Part shown: piece by piece, positions 63,350-64,000 of the stretch
Position numbering within the stretch: the stretch's first letter is position 1
How the letters are laid out: every line of letters begins with the position of its first letter
Source of the DNA: SCTD01 sp038256525
GTDB lineage: Bacteria; Actinomycetota; Actinomycetes; Mycobacteriales; SCTD01
DNA length: 64,000 nt
Assembly (NCBI GenBank): GCA_038256525.1
Contig: JBBSKF010000001.1
Span: 1 to 64,000, forward strand
Direction: 5' to 3'
The notes under the pieces: generated by a model
Databases searched by the model: none
Told to the model about the DNA's origin: nothing
Seen by the model: only the letters and a program-made list of their open reading frames with translations
Made by a program: the position numbers and the translations under genes

Positions 63350-64000
63350 GCCGCCGAGCGGCCGCCGCCCTGCTGACGGTCCTGTTGCTGGTCGGCTGCG
63401 CGGGCCAGCGGACGACGACCCTGGATCAGGCGTCTCCGCTACCGGACCCGTCCGGGCCGACGCTGAGCCGGCTGGACGCGGCCGTCGCCGGCGTCGACAG
63501 CACCCGCACGCAGCTGCTGGCCGCGCCGGCGGCGGTCACCGCCGCCGCCACCGCGCTCGACACGGCTGACGCGGCCAGCGCCGAGGGCGCGCGCGCAGCA
63601 GCCCGCGCGGCCCGGAACGCCGTCCGGGACGTCGTTCCGGCGGCGACGGCCGCCCTCGATGCCCTGCCGCAACAGGCCGCGGAGTACGAAACGGCTCTCG
63701 CAGCGCTGGCTCTGGCCGCTGAGCCGCTCGAGTCGGCGCAGAAGGCCGCCCTCGAGAACGTCGTTACGGCGGGCAGGGCCGAGGCCACCGCCATCATGGC
63801 GTTCGGGCTCACAGCCCGAAACGCCTGGCCGGCCTACACGGCGCTCGACAAGGCGGAGGCCCTGTGGCTGGAGCGGGCGACCGCGGGGTGGTACCGCACC
63901 GAGTCCGAGGCCGCCGATGCCTACACCGTCCTGCTCCGGCCGCAACGCGCGGCCCTGGACCGGGCGCGCGCCGCCCTGCGTGAGGCCGACGCCGGACGTC
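63346..64000 (+). CDS. Putative lipoprotein, 3' end beyond window
   Basis: At least 218 codons stay open to the window edge. Start is CTG at 63346: its CTGA overlaps the sepH stop, and AAGGA lies six bases upstream; no ATG, GTG or TTG start is in frame nearby. Signal LSRRAAAALLTVLLLVGC with lipobox Cys18, then an Ala/Leu-rich, helical coiled-coil-like mature part. No family recognised; its link to SepH suggests an envelope role. Confidence 0.65.
   Translation, partial: MSRRAAAALLTVLLLVGCAGQRTTTLDQASPLPDPSGPTLSRLDAAVAGVDSTRTQLLAAPAAVTAAATALDTADAASAEGARAAARAARNAVRDVVPAATAALDALPQQAAEYETALAALALAAEPLESAQKAALENVVTAGRAEATAIMAFGLTARNAWPAYTALDKAEALWLERATAGWYRTESEAADAYTVLLRPQRAALDRARAALREADAGR

Noticed and set aside
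1..64000. CRISPR array, tRNA or rRNA genes
   Set aside because: No regularly spaced direct repeats with unique spacers, no cloverleaf-like segment and no rRNA motif noticed on either strand; very short RNA genes cannot be excluded by eye.

Overview
The window is a stretch of high-GC DNA (roughly 70% G+C by eye) from an actinomycete (phylum Actinomycetota). The evidence is a complete ergothioneine gene set, a cytochrome bcc-aa3 branch with a diheme QcrC and four-subunit oxidase (ctaC/D/F/E), the actinobacterial division protein SepH, DUF4191 and DUF3043 proteins, a GlnR-type operator at glnA, many GTG starts and many genes that look leaderless. I cannot name the genus. No rRNA, tRNA, transposase, integrase, phage gene or CRISPR array was seen.

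Layout. 1-2799: glnA (a codon or so short at the window edge) diverging from an RDD membrane protein, then DUF4191 and an acyltransferase. 3634-17293: lipoate genes lipB-lipA; a coupled block of peptidase E, FAD oxidoreductase and an ABC-2 exporter with two permeases; a membrane Ser/Thr kinase; a flavin disulfide reductase; an SDR epimerase; lpd-sucB. 17452-27653: small proteins, pepA, then the ergothioneine operon egtA-B-C-D and egtE, gcvT, a shikimate-kinase-like protein and a small protein. 27761-35951: aldo/keto reductase, DUF3043, two secreted DUF839/PhoX-type proteins on either side of nadA (the second behind a PHO box), glycerate kinase and the Fe-S carrier ErpA. 35948-42056: an accessory operon that I think is the most novel part of the window (below). 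42186-53386: PfkB kinase, TusA-like protein and cysteine desulfurase, then ctaC-ctaD-ctaF facing qcrC-qcrA-qcrB with ctaE, then ctaG and a tiny zinc ribbon. 53448-64000: receiver-like protein, trpD, Lrp-type ligand domain, DEDDh/GIY-YIG nuclease, NicO-type metal exporter, DUF4331 protein, lipoproteins, a zinc ribbon, sepH and a partial lipoprotein.

The accessory operon (minus strand) encodes a 926-residue protein built of about nineteen 29-residue helical repeats ending in a metalloprotease-like HELMH domain, a 311-residue protein with a gingipain/caspase-like His/Cys pair, an acyl carrier protein, a ketosynthase with an intact Cys-His-His triad, and a truncated ketosynthase-like protein. These five genes are joined by overlapping stop/start codons. 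A 67-residue protein with its own promoter follows. I know of no described system with this composition. It interrupts a run of otherwise core genes.

Cross-cutting signals. About seventeen genes have a TANNNT -10 hexamer ending 6-8 bases before the start codon, implying leaderless mRNAs; in two cases the upstream gene's TAG stop is part of the hexamer. A family of 60-66 bp inverted repeats next to C-rich tracts lies between egtD and egtE, between ctaF and qcrB, inside the 3' end of lipB and upstream of a small gene near 61.6 kb. Regulatory sites recognised by sequence are a GlnR box (glnA), a PHO box (phoX) and a possible coupled leader ORF before egtA.
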